Source of the DNA: Epiperipatus broadwayi
Lineage: Eukaryota; Onychophora; Udeonychophora; Euonychophora; Peripatidae
Length of the DNA stretch: 64,000 nt
Assembly (NCBI GenBank): GCA_028023455.1
Contig: JAQFVV010012396.1
Location: 11,883,296 to 11,947,295, forward strand
Direction: 5' to 3'
Made by a program: the position numbers and the translations under genes. Below are positions 25,997 through 37,534 of this stretch, in pieces (position 1 is the first letter of the stretch; each line of letters begins with the position of its first letter). Below the pieces are notes generated by a model. That model worked only from the letters and a program-made list of their open reading frames with translations. It did not search any database and was not told the DNA's origin.

Positions 25997-27611
25997 GCTT
26001 GATTTATATTTATTTTTTTCAGGAAGAATTATAAATAACTTACATCATATTCAAGATACTGAAATGTTAGAATTTGTGATAAATTCATTTCCAAATGTAG
26101 GAATTGTTTAAATACAGCAAATTCAGTTTTGTGTGGAATACCATTTTAAGCTGGATTCCATTCTAAGAATATAATTTTAGAAATATGTAATTATAGAAAT
26201 TGAATTTTATTTCATTTATTATATTACTTATTGCAACAGCAATAATTCCATCTTATTTGACTAGTTAATTTACTATTTTTGAAAGAATATTCATTCAAAA
26301 AGGGTTAATTCAATTGTACAATAAAAAAGTGAAATTAGGAATTCAACTATAATAATAAATATAGGAGCTATTATGGATGGATCTTCGTATTAGTTAGGTT
26401 ACTTTTAGTAAACCTATAACAATCGAATTAAAGATTTTAATAAAAACTTTTATATTTTTAATAACGTTATTTGATATTTTTATTATTGATTGATTTTTCT
26501 CTTTCCCCTAAAATTACATCTCAAATTTTTATAAGGTAATTTATAATTTGAAGATAATTTTTATATATAAGAATAGATATATCTTGGTTTGAATTATTTG
26601 GACTACAAGACATATTTAAAGTAATAATAAATCGGTCAATAATATTACAAAAAAAATTCTATTAAACTTTATTTGTTTAGAATAACAATTTTTTATTTAT
26701 TTATTTTTTATATTAAGTTTTGGATTTTATTGTTGAAGACAATAAGATGCAACAATAAATTTTTAGTTAGAAACTAAGAATTAATCTTACTTAAAGATCG
26801 CTAAATTGTAAATATATTTAATTCTTATCATTCGCCTTTTTTTTTTTTTCTAAGTTGATCATATAAATTAAAGACATCATTACAGCAGTAATAAAATTAG
26901 TGGGAGGTTATTAGTTTATTATGCTATAAAATTTTTGATAAAAAAAAAAGGATTGAAAATATATTTAAATTATAAAGTTAAATTTGCATTTAAAAAGTGA
27001 TGTAATTATTGTAAGCAAAATTGTTTTTTGCTTATAATAACAACTTACTGATGTAATTAAAGTTTGATAATACTGACTTCACACAGACGTTAAAAATCAG
27101 AATTAAATATAAAAAAAATTACATAGATATAAATATTTAGATATAAAATTAAAGATTTAAAAGATAGTGGATTTATTACAAGTTGTAAAGAGTAGTTTTA
27201 AAGTAAAAATAATCTTTAATAGTGGTTTTAGATATTTGTATAAATAATAAAATTTAATTATAACATTTATTTTAAAAAAATTTGTATAACATAATGTACT
27301 TTAATTTACATGTGTGTGTGTGTGTGTGTGTGATAATAATAAACATATTGTAATTATAATAAATTTAATGCAGCTCAGATTGGTTATATTACAAACCTGA
27401 AAAAAAAAAAAAAAGTTTAATAAAAACTCATGTGAACTGACTAATAAATATAGGAACTGCCATTTGTGTATGTATGCATATCACTTGAGTAAACTCTCTA
27501 AAAAAAATTTAAAAAAATTTAGTTTATACATTTGATCATATTTTATAAATTTACTTTGTAATAAGAGTTAAATAATAATAATAAATAGTTAATCTTTTTG
27601 AAGGTAAGGTC
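25997..27611. other. ACTR5 intron, nothing recognised
   Basis: AT-rich, with the (TG)n at 27311. 27702-27960 is GC-richer and unclassified, and 27961-28557 is plain. Confidence 0.5.
27311..27332. repeat. (TG)n microsatellite
   Basis: Eleven TG units. A similar tract lies at 29277-29299. Confidence 0.95.
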
Positions 27612-27701
27612 AGAGAACTACGGTCAAACCTGAACTGCAGTATATATGTTCTCCAGAGAACTATTGTCAAACCGGAATGACAGAATACATATTCTCCAGA
27701 C
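27612..27701. repeat. Two tandem copies of a 45-bp unit
   Basis: gagaactacggtcaaacctg ... gttctccaga is followed at once by gagaactattgtcaaaccgg ... attctccaga. It opens a GC-richer block (to about 27960) of unknown nature. Confidence 0.75.
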
Positions 27702-28557
27702 AATACATTAAGCTAAATAGTTGACGCAGCGAGGTAAATCCACTTTCAGAACTCAAAGCTGCTAGAACCAAATATTGACATGAGGCAAGCTGTCATAGTA
27801 CAGTCAGAAGTGTCACCTATCTAATCACGAAAGAGACTGCTGAGATATAGCTGGAAGTGGTAGAGAGATCTATAAGGGTTCGTGCAGTCACTTCTTTTAT
27901 AGTTCATGCCAGAACTAGAAGTTATACCTTACTAATAGTAGCAAGTAGAGTATAGCCATTGTAAATATGAGGGTATATTTGTTTTTATATTCTGTAATAA
28001 ATATAATATTAGAAAATACTATACAGAAAAAGAATCAGAATTAAAACCAATTAGTTTGTATTTACATGAATCTGTGATTATTAAATCAAGTAGATAATCC
28101 AGACTAAACATAACATCATAATTTATTTTGCCTGTCATAACTGTAAATAAAGATAATGATTATTCACAAACACAAATACTCTATATTTATTCTGCTTTCA
28201 AAAACTCAATTGGCATTTCAAGCAACTTATCAGACATTTGAAAAAAGATTATGGTGCATTCTTGATTATAATCTCAGAAATAAAAGCCAGTAATCTTACC
28301 ATGCTGTCTAATGCATGTTATTAAGGACAATCCATGTTTGTTTACCATGCAATATCAAGAGCATGTGGAATGTTCATTAGGTATTTTCCTTGATAGTTTT
28401 CTTTAAGGGACCTCAGAAATATTTTAAAGAATCTCTTTTCTGTTAATAGCAAACTTTTCTTTGCAGTAAACCTATACATATATAAACATATACAATATTT
28501 TTCAAAAAACAAAGTAAATAACTGTTTGTATGTTTTTGATCCATATTAAGTAATTCT

Positions 28558-28713
28558 CTATAATGTTCTTTTTATTGATTCGAATCACTTTATATACTCT
28601 CCTTCTTTTCTTTTTAAAAAACTTTATTTATGGTTGATAAGAAAAAATAAAGTTTTTTTTTAAAAAAAGGAGAGTATATAAGGTGATAGGATTCAATAAA
28701 AAGAACATTATAG
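28558..28713. repeat. 156-bp hairpin (MITE-like)
   Basis: ctataatgttctttttatt at the left pairs with its inverse at the right. Pairing continues through tatatactctcc/ggagagtatata to a loop near 28636. The outer TATA could be a TA target duplication of a Tc1/mariner-type MITE. Confidence 0.7.
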
Positions 28714-29009
28714 TTTATAAGACATATATATTTTAAAGAAAAAAGGAAGTTTCCTATAGTGGTTGTAATAAAGTTTGTTAATAGCAGTGATAATAACTTA
28801 AATATATATTTTTTAAATAATTAATTACAAAAGTAAAAATATTACAAATATAATAAAAGTATAATAATTTATGATTAAGATGAAAGGCGATAGTAGACTT
28901 GCAAAAAATGTCTGCTTGATGACTATAACTAGTTACAAGAAAAGTAAGTCATAGGAATTTGCTTTCTTGCAAAAAGTGCAATAAAATCCACAAATGTTTA
29001 TCAATTTAC

Positions 29010-29127
29010 CTGTACTAATTGATGTTGAATATCGCTGGGAAATTTTTTTAAAACGTATTCTAATGCTTCAGCTATTCCTCCTTGTTCAGCTCCCAACATT
29101 GATGGTTGAAATAACAACTCTGGAACT
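29010..29127 (-). CDS. ACTR5: ACTR5 exon with VPE-LLFQPSMLG motif
   Basis: 118 nt. The acceptor is ...gttattttag and the donor is gtaaat. A single A completes Arg, then 39 codons run from VPELLFQPSMLG through GGIAEALEYVL to QHQLVQ, ending in phase 0. FQPS-x-LG and GI-x-E correspond to actin FQPSFLG and CGIHE, part of subdomain 3/4. In ARP5 orthologues the following text is NVFLTGGN, which is exactly what the next exon supplies. Confidence 0.95.
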
Positions 29128-29276
29128 CTAAAATAACAAATCTTTTATTTTATATTATTTGATAGCAATAAAAATAAAAATACTGTATATTAATATACAT
29201 ATATGTACTGAAACAATTATATATTACATTTTTGAAATTTATTATTTAATTATTATCATTATTCATTTATTTTACA

Positions 29277-29307
<31 letters not shown>

Positions 29308-29320
29308 TTGTGTAAACAAT

Positions 29321-29764
29321 GGATCAAACAACATTTTCAAATATTGTCAATGCACTAATCTCTTTAAAAACTTGTTCAGTAGATATAAAATGATCTTTTA
29401 TATAAGCTATCTCAGATCTTTAGAGATAACAAGTTGAACTTCAAATCAAACACAGATATAATCCAGTCTCTTTCAATATAGCCAAACATTAAATTTCATA
29501 AGATACAAATAATTTCTATCCATTTTTAAAATTGTCACTATCTACTTTGTGAAGTTTAATGTTTCATTATATTGAAAAATCTTGGACTTACATCTAATTG
29601 TGATTTGAGATTCAGCTGAATAATATCACTTGTGAAATTTATCATTTCTGCAAGATTTGAGATAGCTTACATAAATAATTATTTTATATTTGCTGAACAG
29701 TTTGATAAAGAGTGCACTGATATTAATATTATTTGGAAAGTTGACCATTCCAATGTTTGATATA
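29321..29764. repeat. 444-bp imperfect palindrome
   Basis: Left ggatcaaacaacattt and right ccaatgtttgatatat pair, then inward tgcactaatctctttaa with ataaagagtgca, ataagctatctcagatct with its near-inverse, and caatatagccaaacatt with aatgtttcattatattg. Centre about 29543. Not obviously the same family as 30031-30590, which lies 270 bp away. Confidence 0.75.
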
Positions 29765-30030
29765 TTTTAAAAACACTGTATTCATTTTATATATATATAA
29801 TAAAATAATAATAACAACAATTTTTAAATAATACTAATAAAACTTTAATAAAAAGATAATAATATTATTAATATTAACATAAAAAAAAAAGATGTCAATA
29901 ATAAAATTACAGAATGAAAAAAATTAATAACTTTGCCAATAAAATATAATATTTGCTCAATTCCAGTAAAAAAAATTATTAATTAACCTATTCATTCAAT
30001 ATACTGAATGTTTACTATAATAAATGAGTC

Positions 30031-30590
30031 ATTTGAACTTAGGATTTTCAGTCTGTATTCATCTTCCACTCCATCTCCAACAACCGATACACATGACTAC
30101 ACGCATGTGAAAAAGATAAATGATCCCTGATATACATATTTCGTGCAGAACCAGCACTCATCATTTGGGTCAGATCATAATCTCCCACAGATATACAATC
30201 AGTGCTCAGTTTATATTTAATATAGCAATTTCTTAAAATTTAATGGTCAGGCTTCAATTTTCTTACCCTTTCAATAATTCAACCATATATTTCATTGAAA
30301 TGCTTTGAGCATTCCAATGTTGGGTTTTCAATGAAATAGGTGGTTGAATAGATGGAAGGATGAGAAGATTGAAGCCTGTCCATTAAAATTTAAGAAATTG
30401 CTATATTAATATAAACCAAGCATTGATTGTATATACATATGGGAGATTATGATTTGGCCCAACTGATGAGAGCTGGTTCTGCATGAAATATATATATTAG
30501 AGATCATCTTTCTCACATGTGTGGTCATGTGTATCACTTGTTTGAGATGGAGTGGAGAATGAATATAGACTGAAAATCCTAAGTTCAAAT
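30031..30590. repeat. 560-bp palindromic foldback element
   Basis: The left arm begins atttgaacttaggattttca and the right arm ends with its inverse. Pairing continues almost to the centre (about 30310, loop about 25 bp). Arms share long blocks such as ccatttcattgaaa-like and aagattgaagcctg. Same family as 52011-52799. The right end (agttcaaatccc) resembles a tRNA-type B box. Confidence 0.85.
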
Positions 30591-32054
30591 CCCTCTATTT
30601 AAAAAAAATTATTATTATGAGTGTATGTATATATATTTATATTCCTATAGCCTATAGAGTTACAATTCTAATTTTGATGTTGTGTATGTCTTCATTTAGG
30701 AAAATAAAGCTATTATTATAAAAAAGATAAATAAAATTTAGTATAATTTTCAATATCAAAATGTATAAAATAGAAAGGAGTTGTGTTTGAAATAAGATTC
30801 TGCATAATAGTTTGAAAAAAAAAAACAGACTACTCTTTATTTTTACATGATAAATCTATTTTATATCAAAACTTTTTCTTAATTAAATTTATTGATGGCC
30901 TGCCTTTATCATTATCAATTCTCAGTGGATTTGAAAGATCTTGTACAAAAGAAAGTATATACTTTATATTTAATCTCTAAGTTGAAGATTTTCCAACGAC
31001 TGAAAACATAAAAACCAATACTGATTAAGCAGCATATCATACGTATAGTGAGCTTTGCCTGTTTTAACAGAAGTGATGAAGAAAGTAACATCAAAAAAAA
31101 TAAATGGAGATAGAATGTAACTATTAAAAAATATATACAGATATTTGTTTATTTACGTATTCACATGTAAATTGTTGTTTGAATCTTTTAATTTTTGTTG
31201 AAAAATTTATCAAGATTTGATACAATTTATTGTGTGTTATATGTGCTAATTAAATGTAATCTATCTAGCAATTATTAATTTCAATTATTTTTTATTACTT
31301 TATATATTATTATTATTATCATCATCATCATCACCATCATTATTATTATTTGGAAATTAATGGTTGTAAGATTGATGCAGTTACAGAGACAGGGCAGTTG
31401 ATAATATTAAATCTAAAATGAATATAAAACAAAATGGTGTCAATTATTTTTTGTCACAGAATTTTCCATCCTAGGCAATTCTATACAAGATATCCTTATC
31501 ATCATTATTATTATTATTATGTCAGGAATAGTCAACGTTTTAAAGTAATGTGCAAAATTTTTCACACATAAGTTCACACATGCTATATAACTTTTGCACT
31601 TTTATGCAATTTTTGTGTAAAATAGATTATATTAGAAATAAATAATATTTATTTAATTTTCTCAAAATATGATAATGTATTACAGAAAAAAATTTAAAGC
31701 TTAAATATTCCTTACTTTATTGACACTTTTGAGACTGTTTTATAAATGAAAGCAGAACATTTTTCAAATTTACATAATTCAGGGACAACCTGTTTTGTTT
31801 TTTAATAATTGCATGATGAAAATAATTTCTGTAAAGAATTTAACTGCCTTGCTTATAAAGAAAGAACAATTGCAAAATGAAAGGTCTTGTTCTGAATTAG
31901 ACATTTAAAAAAAGAATGTTGAAATAAAAATTAAGTTTAACTTTTATTTTTGTTACTAAAGATGCAAACCACAAATTTAGCCCAACAATTTGCCAGATGT
32001 AATAAAAGTGATAGAATTAAATCTATTTTTCTAATTCTAGAATATTTGCTATTT
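30591..32054. other. ACTR5 intron, mostly plain
   Basis: A fragment tgagctttgcctgttttaac near 31048-31070 recalls the CATCAC(G/A)TGATCACC family. 32280-32954 and 33136-33811 are also plain AT-rich DNA. Confidence 0.5.
31302..31351. repeat. (ATT)/(ATC) trinucleotide microsatellite
   Basis: tattattattatc followed by atcatcatcatcaccatcat and attattatt; another attatt tract lies at about 31502-31521. Confidence 0.9.
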
Positions 32055-32279
32055 ATGTGTAATAAGAAATGTGAACTTAATGAGTGAAGTATTGAATAGC
32101 TTCACGCTTTCAGATCTAACCGCTTCAGCTTCACCTATTTATATAGAAAGTAGGTTGAAGTAAAGAAGGGTTCCCTCTTTTCTTCCAAAATGTAAGCTTG
32201 TAATTAAGACCTATAGAGGTCCCTACTATCGCATTTTTACGCGCACATTCTTGAGGTTACAGCCTTAGTAAATATTACT
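32055..32279 (+). repeat. Dispersed 226-bp repeat, copy 1
   Basis: atgtgtaataagaaatgtg ... ggttacagccttagtaaata. Very similar to 47220-47446 in the same orientation. Contains gaagggttccc and gcttcagcttcacc. No flanking duplication or inverted ends recognised; possibly a SINE or LTR fragment. Confidence 0.75.
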
Positions 32280-32954
32280 AACAATTTAATGAAATTGATC
32301 ATCTTTAATATACGAAATAAATCTTAGCAGTGCATGTAATACTTGCCTTATCAGACTTATCATTTTCTTCCAATATAACAAATCGTGTTAGAAAATTCCA
32401 TTGATTATTTTAATGTCTTAAGTTTTCAGTATTAATTTTTATTAATAAACATACTTTACTAAAGTTAAAATTTTGAAATAGTCTTTTTTAATAATTTTAA
32501 AGATTTTAAATCTCATCTTATATAAATTAACATTATTTAATAAACTTAACATGCCTACATAATTTAGCCGAGGAAAGCATCTGGACTCTTCCTCATCTCA
32601 TTTTCATTCTTATCCTAGCTCCCTTATCCAATTGCACTAGAACTGTATATGAGGTTAAAAAAAACCATAATAAAAAAATTTAAAAAATCAAAGAGGTAAT
32701 TTTGATAAAAATAAATTTTTAATTAAGAGACAGAGTGTGAATGTTAAAATTCATGAATTTTGAGATATCATATGATGACATTCATTTCTGCCAAATTTAA
32801 AATTACCACTTGAAAATAGTTATGCAAATAAGTGAAAGTACAGTACTCCTATTTTAAAATGATTAATATTTATTATTATTATGAATGCTTTAATGTTTTG
32901 TTTATATTATAATAATTAAAGTTTAATGGATATTTGATTCATATATATATAATT

Positions 32955-33135
32955 ATCGTCATTTTCAAACATTATCAATTCATCACAGGATGGTTTCTCT
33001 AAAAGTAACCCAGTTTTTCTAATCCATAACCTCTCTTCTCCAAATCATACAAACAAATTTCATTATTCCATCTATCCATTTATATATAATTTTTTTAAGG
33101 TCCTTTATAATCTTTTAGGATTCTGGTATTCAAAA
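32955..33135 (-). mobile_element. RTE 3'-end fragment
   Basis: Minus-strand piece matching the last 180 bp of the RTE: tail side cgtcattttcaaacattatc, then the aligned blocks accatcctgtga and cctctcttctcc. It is a strongly 5'-truncated insertion, degenerate. Confidence 0.7.
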
Positions 33136-33811
33136 AAAAATAAAAATTAACTGTAGGTATTTTAAGAAAATTTAAATATAGATGAAATATCATTTTTGGG
33201 CTATTCAAATTCATAAATTTTATGATTTCAAAAAAATCCTCAAATGATAATAATAGTAAAACGTAAAATTACTTAAAAAGCATTTCTATATTTATTACTT
33301 TAAAAAGTTTATAAATTAAAAAAAAATTAAATATAATTTTATTACTTACGTTTATTTGAAATAAATATTGCTTCACATAAAAATAAATGTAATTTATTAG
33401 CTAATATTGCTTAAAAACTATTAATTAAAAGAATAAAAACAAATAAATTTAAATTCAATACAATACTTATACAAATTATTGACTTTATATAAAAGTGCTC
33501 AGATATTTCATTGCAGTTTTTCTGTTGTCATTTGTTCTGAGAAAAAAATTTTAGCTTAGAATTGTAAAATTTTTGTGTTGGTGCAGAGAATTAAACTTGT
33601 TACAGATTTTTATCAAATATATGGACAAACATGTTTTAATATAATGTTTATTAACTATATAATTTTTTGCACAAAAATTGTAGTCATTGTATAAATGTAT
33701 GGCTGACCTAAAAATCCCAGTTATGATAAATTTTCAGATTTAGGACTTTCAAAGTAATGATATACTATCTGCGTAAACAAATAAGTATTTATATAAATAT
33801 ATAATGCATAC

Positions 33812-33895
33812 CTGACTTGTTCAACACCTAAATGAAGTTGGTAATATTCTGCAATGTTAAAATTCAAGTTCAATTCCTGATTTGATTCTCTTTCC
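33812..33895 (-). CDS. ACTR5: ACTR5 exon, start of second actin-fold half
   Basis: 84 nt between ...tcaatttag and gtatgc. One base completes an Arg codon, then 27 codons follow (ERESNQELNL ... YYQLHLGVEQV), then AG. The YQLHLGVE-x-(I/V)-R-VPE junction with the next exon is the ARP5 version of the actin segment that leads into the FQPS motif. An aromatic and hydrophobic core (NFNIAEYYQL) suggests return from the charged insert to the folded domain. Phases match both neighbours. Confidence 0.92.
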
Positions 33896-34139
33896 CTAAA
33901 TTGATAAAAAAGATAAGCATTTAGAAATACATTACAATATTATATATCAAATATGTCTGTTTTATTTGCTTGCTTTTCAATCTATCTAATTACCTATTTA
34001 TCTATCAGTCTCCTTAACTCATTTAATTGCAGTCTGGGCATATGGTCTTTAAAATATATATATAAATACATATACATAAAAAATAAATATATACAGTCAT
34101 GAATGGAGTTATAATGATTTAAAGAAGTTGAAGATTGAT

Positions 34140-35234
34140 AATAAACAATGGATATCAATTCCATATATTTCAAATGCTCAAGTGAAATTTTTAAAGGATA
34201 TATATTTTGTGTTACAAATAACATTAATAAGTTAATGAATAATTCTAAAAGTGTCATACCTGCCAAGCAAAAAAGTAATGTTGTGTATCAAATTTTTCGT
34301 GGATGTATATTATCATATATAGGTGAATCGAGATGCAGTATAGAGAAAAGATTAAAGGAGATTAATTGTTATACAAGCATGTGAAAAGTAATAATAATAA
34401 TGAGTTAATGACTGATTCAGTTTTCTTGGATTATGAAAAAACATGTACATACAAATTTAAGTTTGATCTTGAAAGTGTTAAGATTCTTCATGAAGAGAGA
34501 AACCATAATAAAAGAAAAATTAACGAGGAAATTTTAATAAATAGAAATAAAATTAATATAATTAATAGGCAAAGTGCTAACATTAAAATTCAGGATTCGT
34601 GGGATTTGAGTTGATGACATCTTCTTTTATTATGTTTTTCAATTTAATGGCAGTTGAGAAGGGTTAAGAATTAACTGAAAGTATTTCTGCAGATTGAAAA
34701 ACTGTATATAATAGTTAATTACCATTGTATTTCTCATTTTTATTGTTATTACAATAGTTTTTAATTGATGGTAGAATATTAAAATATATAATTATTAATG
34801 CTTCAGCAAAATAACATTTGCTTCAACTAGATAAAAATATTATTATATGGTCATTGCAAAGAAAAAAAACCCACAATATTTCAAGTAAAAATATTCTCCT
34901 CATTTATTTTGATTTGCTGTTGTCACCAATAACAGCTAGTGTGGAAATGAAATAGTGACCTTTATTTCATGAACACTGAATTTAAAATGATGCTCTAATC
35001 AACTACGATATTCCACCAAATGATAGAATCACTCAAATTCATTATTCATGAATCTAAATATTATCGATTCAATTCCTATACTTGTCAGTCAGCCTAACAA
35101 CATCCGAAGAAAAGAGGAAAACACAACCTGTGTATTATTACTAATAGTTGATTATATTTAGAAAAATATAAATAAAATTTGATTTTTTACAAAAATATCT
35201 ATAATTCAATTAGATGATGAAAATAGTCCAACAT
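34140..35234 (+). mobile_element. Penelope-like element, 3' part (GIY-YIG region plus 3' tail)
   Basis: Coding remnants in two overlapping frames (34148-34614) are followed by a tail ending agatgatgaaaatagtccaa near 35233. The same tail recurs at 48.5 kb (inverted) and twice at 62.5-63.8 kb, so it is a repeated 3' end of one family. The region between 34615 and 34900 is AT-rich, with nothing else seen. The reverse transcriptase part is absent; such 5' truncation is common in Penelope-like elements. Confidence 0.65.
34148..34614 (+). pseudogene. Penelope GIY-YIG endonuclease domain, frameshifted
   Basis: The first frame ends KSNVVYQIFRGCILSYIGES, then RCSIEKRLKE, matching the VVY-x-I-x-C-x(4)-YIGE(T/S)-x-R-x(2)-RLKEH pattern of Penelope GIY-YIG nucleases. 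The expected His after KE is lost at a frameshift near 34370. The second frame continues with HVKSNNNNELM, DLESVKILHEERNHNKRKIN and EEILI, corresponding to the helix ending in E-x-L-x-I. The domain nicks DNA at the integration site in active elements (family knowledge). Confidence 0.65.
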
Positions 35235-36097
35235 AAATTCATAAATAAAATGCTATTATAATAACTGCCAATCACATACACATAATAGCATATATTACAA
35301 TAAAACTTTAAACAATGTTTTGTACAGAAATTACCCTAAACAGAATATTATATAGTAAAATTTAAGTCAGAAGATATAAGCCAGTAAGCAAGATATGTGA
35401 ATTATTAAACTTATCACTCAGTCAAGAGATATAAAAAGTAACAAAATTTTAAAAAGCCATATCATAGATAAATTTTATATTAAGACCAATGCAATGTTAA
35501 CTGCAGTGCTATTACAGAATGTTTAGAATGTAAAGGTGTTAGATCTTACATAAAATAATTTATTAACATAGACCAAATGCATCCCGTGTAAATTGGAATG
35601 TGAATACCACTTAATGCACTTAATAACAGGACTGTAGAATGATATCACTAGTCACCAGCAAGGAACTTAATAAATCAATCATGGAGAAATAATCTCGAAC
35701 TGGTATGTTTTTCAATAAGCAATGATAAAGATATATGTTTTGCAGACTCAATTCTATCTAATCAAAAATAATAATCAAATCTGTGTCTGGATATGACATA
35801 GACCTAGGAATAACTCGAACATTAATTAATATGTAGCAAACTGCTAACTCTTTCAGATATGCTAGAACAAAATGTCATTTATTAAGATAATCACTTCCAA
35901 CACATTTTAATAGTATTAGATGGCTAAAATTTCTTGGTGTATGTTATTAACTTTTCAGATTGATAACCCAATGGTTTGCCTAAATAATAAAGCAATGTCA
36001 CACACCAGAGTAATCTCTCAATAGCTTCCCAAAAAAAAAAAATCCTGATATTTCCTTGGCCAGATCATTTTTCAGGTTTCTCATTTATGAAATATAC
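35235..36097. other. ACTR5 intron left of the retrozyme
   Basis: Unclassified; slightly less AT-rich than average, no reading frame of note. Confidence 0.5.
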
Positions 36098-36160
36098 TTG
36101 AGATCTTATTGTTATATATAGAGTAAGTTAAAAACAAACTCTTATGAAGCTTCAAAAATA

Positions 36161-36215
36161 CCCTCAATCTCAGACCGCGGTTTCTGCCTCTAGCGTCATC
36201 AGTGAGGTGCTAGGG
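36161..36215 (-). ncRNA. Hammerhead ribozyme motif, unit 1
   Basis: RNA sense is minus. CUGAUGA, then an 11-nt stem-loop II region, then GAAA, stem III ACC/GGU with a 2-nt loop, then the cleavage triplet GUC (predicted cut between 36173 and 36172). Stem I pairs ACCUCA with UGAGAU; one pair is broken here relative to the other units. The outer helix is CCCU/AGGG. Confidence 0.72.
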
Positions 36216-36528
36216 AATAAAAATACTAGAACTAGTCCAGCATTTTATCAATGCCTAACTATTGAGAAGAAAATCTGAAACTTTCAGACATTTAAATGTC
36301 CAAAAATCCAGCTATCTAACTCAAATAGCAGTATGTGACTGAACTAAGTTCAGATACACCATATATTAATAGCTCTAGCAATATAAAATCGCCAAAGCAT
36401 TAATAGCAAAAAACTAAAATTAAATTGATAAAAAATCAAGTCAGATGACCTAATTTTAATAAAGCTGTATTTACAATTGTTATATATAGAGTAAGTTAAA
36501 AACAAACTCTTATGAAGCTTCAAAAATA

Positions 36529-36583
36529 CCCTCAACCTCAGACCGCGGTTTCTGCCTCTAGCGTCATCAGTGAGGTGCTAGGG
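36529..36583 (-). ncRNA. Hammerhead ribozyme motif, unit 2
   Basis: Same core as unit 1, with perfect inner stem I (ACCUCA/UGAGGU). Predicted cut between 36541 and 36540. The outer helix keeps CCCU/AGGG around a small internal loop (AGC opposite UG), the type of loop that can contact loop II. Confidence 0.78.
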
Positions 36584-36897
36584 TATAAAAATACTAGAAC
36601 TAGTCCGGCATTTTATCAATGCCTAACTATTGAGAAGAAAATCTGAAACTTTCAGACATTTAAATGTCCAAAAATCCAGCTATCTAACTCAAATAGCAGT
36701 ATGTGACTGAACTAAGTTCAGATACACCATATATTAATAGCTCTAGCAATATAAAATCGCCAAAGCATTAATAGCAAAAAACTAAAATTAAATTGATAAA
36801 AAATCAAGTCAGATGACCTAATTTTAATAAAGCTCCTATTTACAATTGTTATATATAGAGTAAGTTAAAAACAAACTCTTATGAAGCTTCAAAAATA

Positions 36898-36952
36898 CCC
36901 TCAACCTCAGACTGCGGTTTCTGCCTCTAGCGTCATCAGTGAGGTGCTAGGG
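36898..36952 (-). ncRNA. Hammerhead ribozyme motif, unit 3 (stem III variant)
   Basis: The core is conserved. Stem III reads CCGCAGU instead of CCGCGGU, which removes one of the few stem III pairs and its self-complementarity. Predicted cut between 36910 and 36909. Likely the weakest of the copies. Confidence 0.72.
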
Positions 36953-37267
36953 AATAAAAATACTAGAACTAGTCCAGCATTTTATCAATGCCTAACTATT
37001 GAGAAGAAAATCTGAAACTTTCAGACATTTAAATGTCCAAAAATCCAGCTATCTAACTCAAATAGCAGTATGTGACTGAACTAAGTTCAGATACACCATA
37101 TATTAATAGCTCTAGCAATATAAAATCGCCAAAGCATTAATAGCAAAAAACTAAAATTAAATTGATAAAAAATCAAGTCAAGATGACCTAATTTTAATAA
37201 AGCTCCTATTTACAATTGTTATATATAGAGTAAGTTAAAAACAAACTCTTATGAAGCTTCAAAAATA

Positions 37268-37322
37268 CCCTCAACCTCAGACCGCGGTTTCTGCCTCTAG
37301 CGTCATCAGTGAGGTGCTAGGG
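37268..37322 (-). ncRNA. Hammerhead ribozyme motif, unit 4
   Basis: Identical core to unit 2: CUGAUGA, GAAA, GUC, stem I ACCUCA/UGAGGU. Predicted cut between 37280 and 37279. Confidence 0.78.
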
Positions 37323-37479
37323 AATAAAAATACTAGAACTAATCCAGCATTTTATCAATGCCTAACTATTGAGAAGAAAATCTGAAACTTTCAGACATTT
37401 AAATGTCCAAAAATCCAGCTATTTTCTTCTCAATAGTTAGGCATTGATAAAATGCTGGACTAGTTCTAGTATTTTTATT

Positions 37480-37534
37480 CCCTAGCACCTCACTGATGAC
37501 GCTAGAGGCAGAAACCGCGGTCTGAGGTTGAGGG
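37480..37534 (+). ncRNA. Hammerhead ribozyme motif in the inverted partial unit
   Basis: Same 55-nt motif but on the plus strand, because the terminal piece of the array is inverted: CCCUAGC, ACCUCA, CUGAUGA, GAAA, CCGCGGUC with the cut predicted between 37522 and 37523, then UGAGGU and UGAGGG. Confidence 0.78.

Noticed and set aside
29159-29437. 92-codon plus-strand frame through the (TG)n tract
   Set aside because: A low-complexity Ile/Tyr/Cys-Val run over a microsatellite and one arm of a palindrome.
36113-37425. Regular repeats at about 369 bp as a possible CRISPR or satellite
   Set aside because: Units are contiguous without spacers, flanked by one target duplication, and end in an inversion; this is a transposed multimer.
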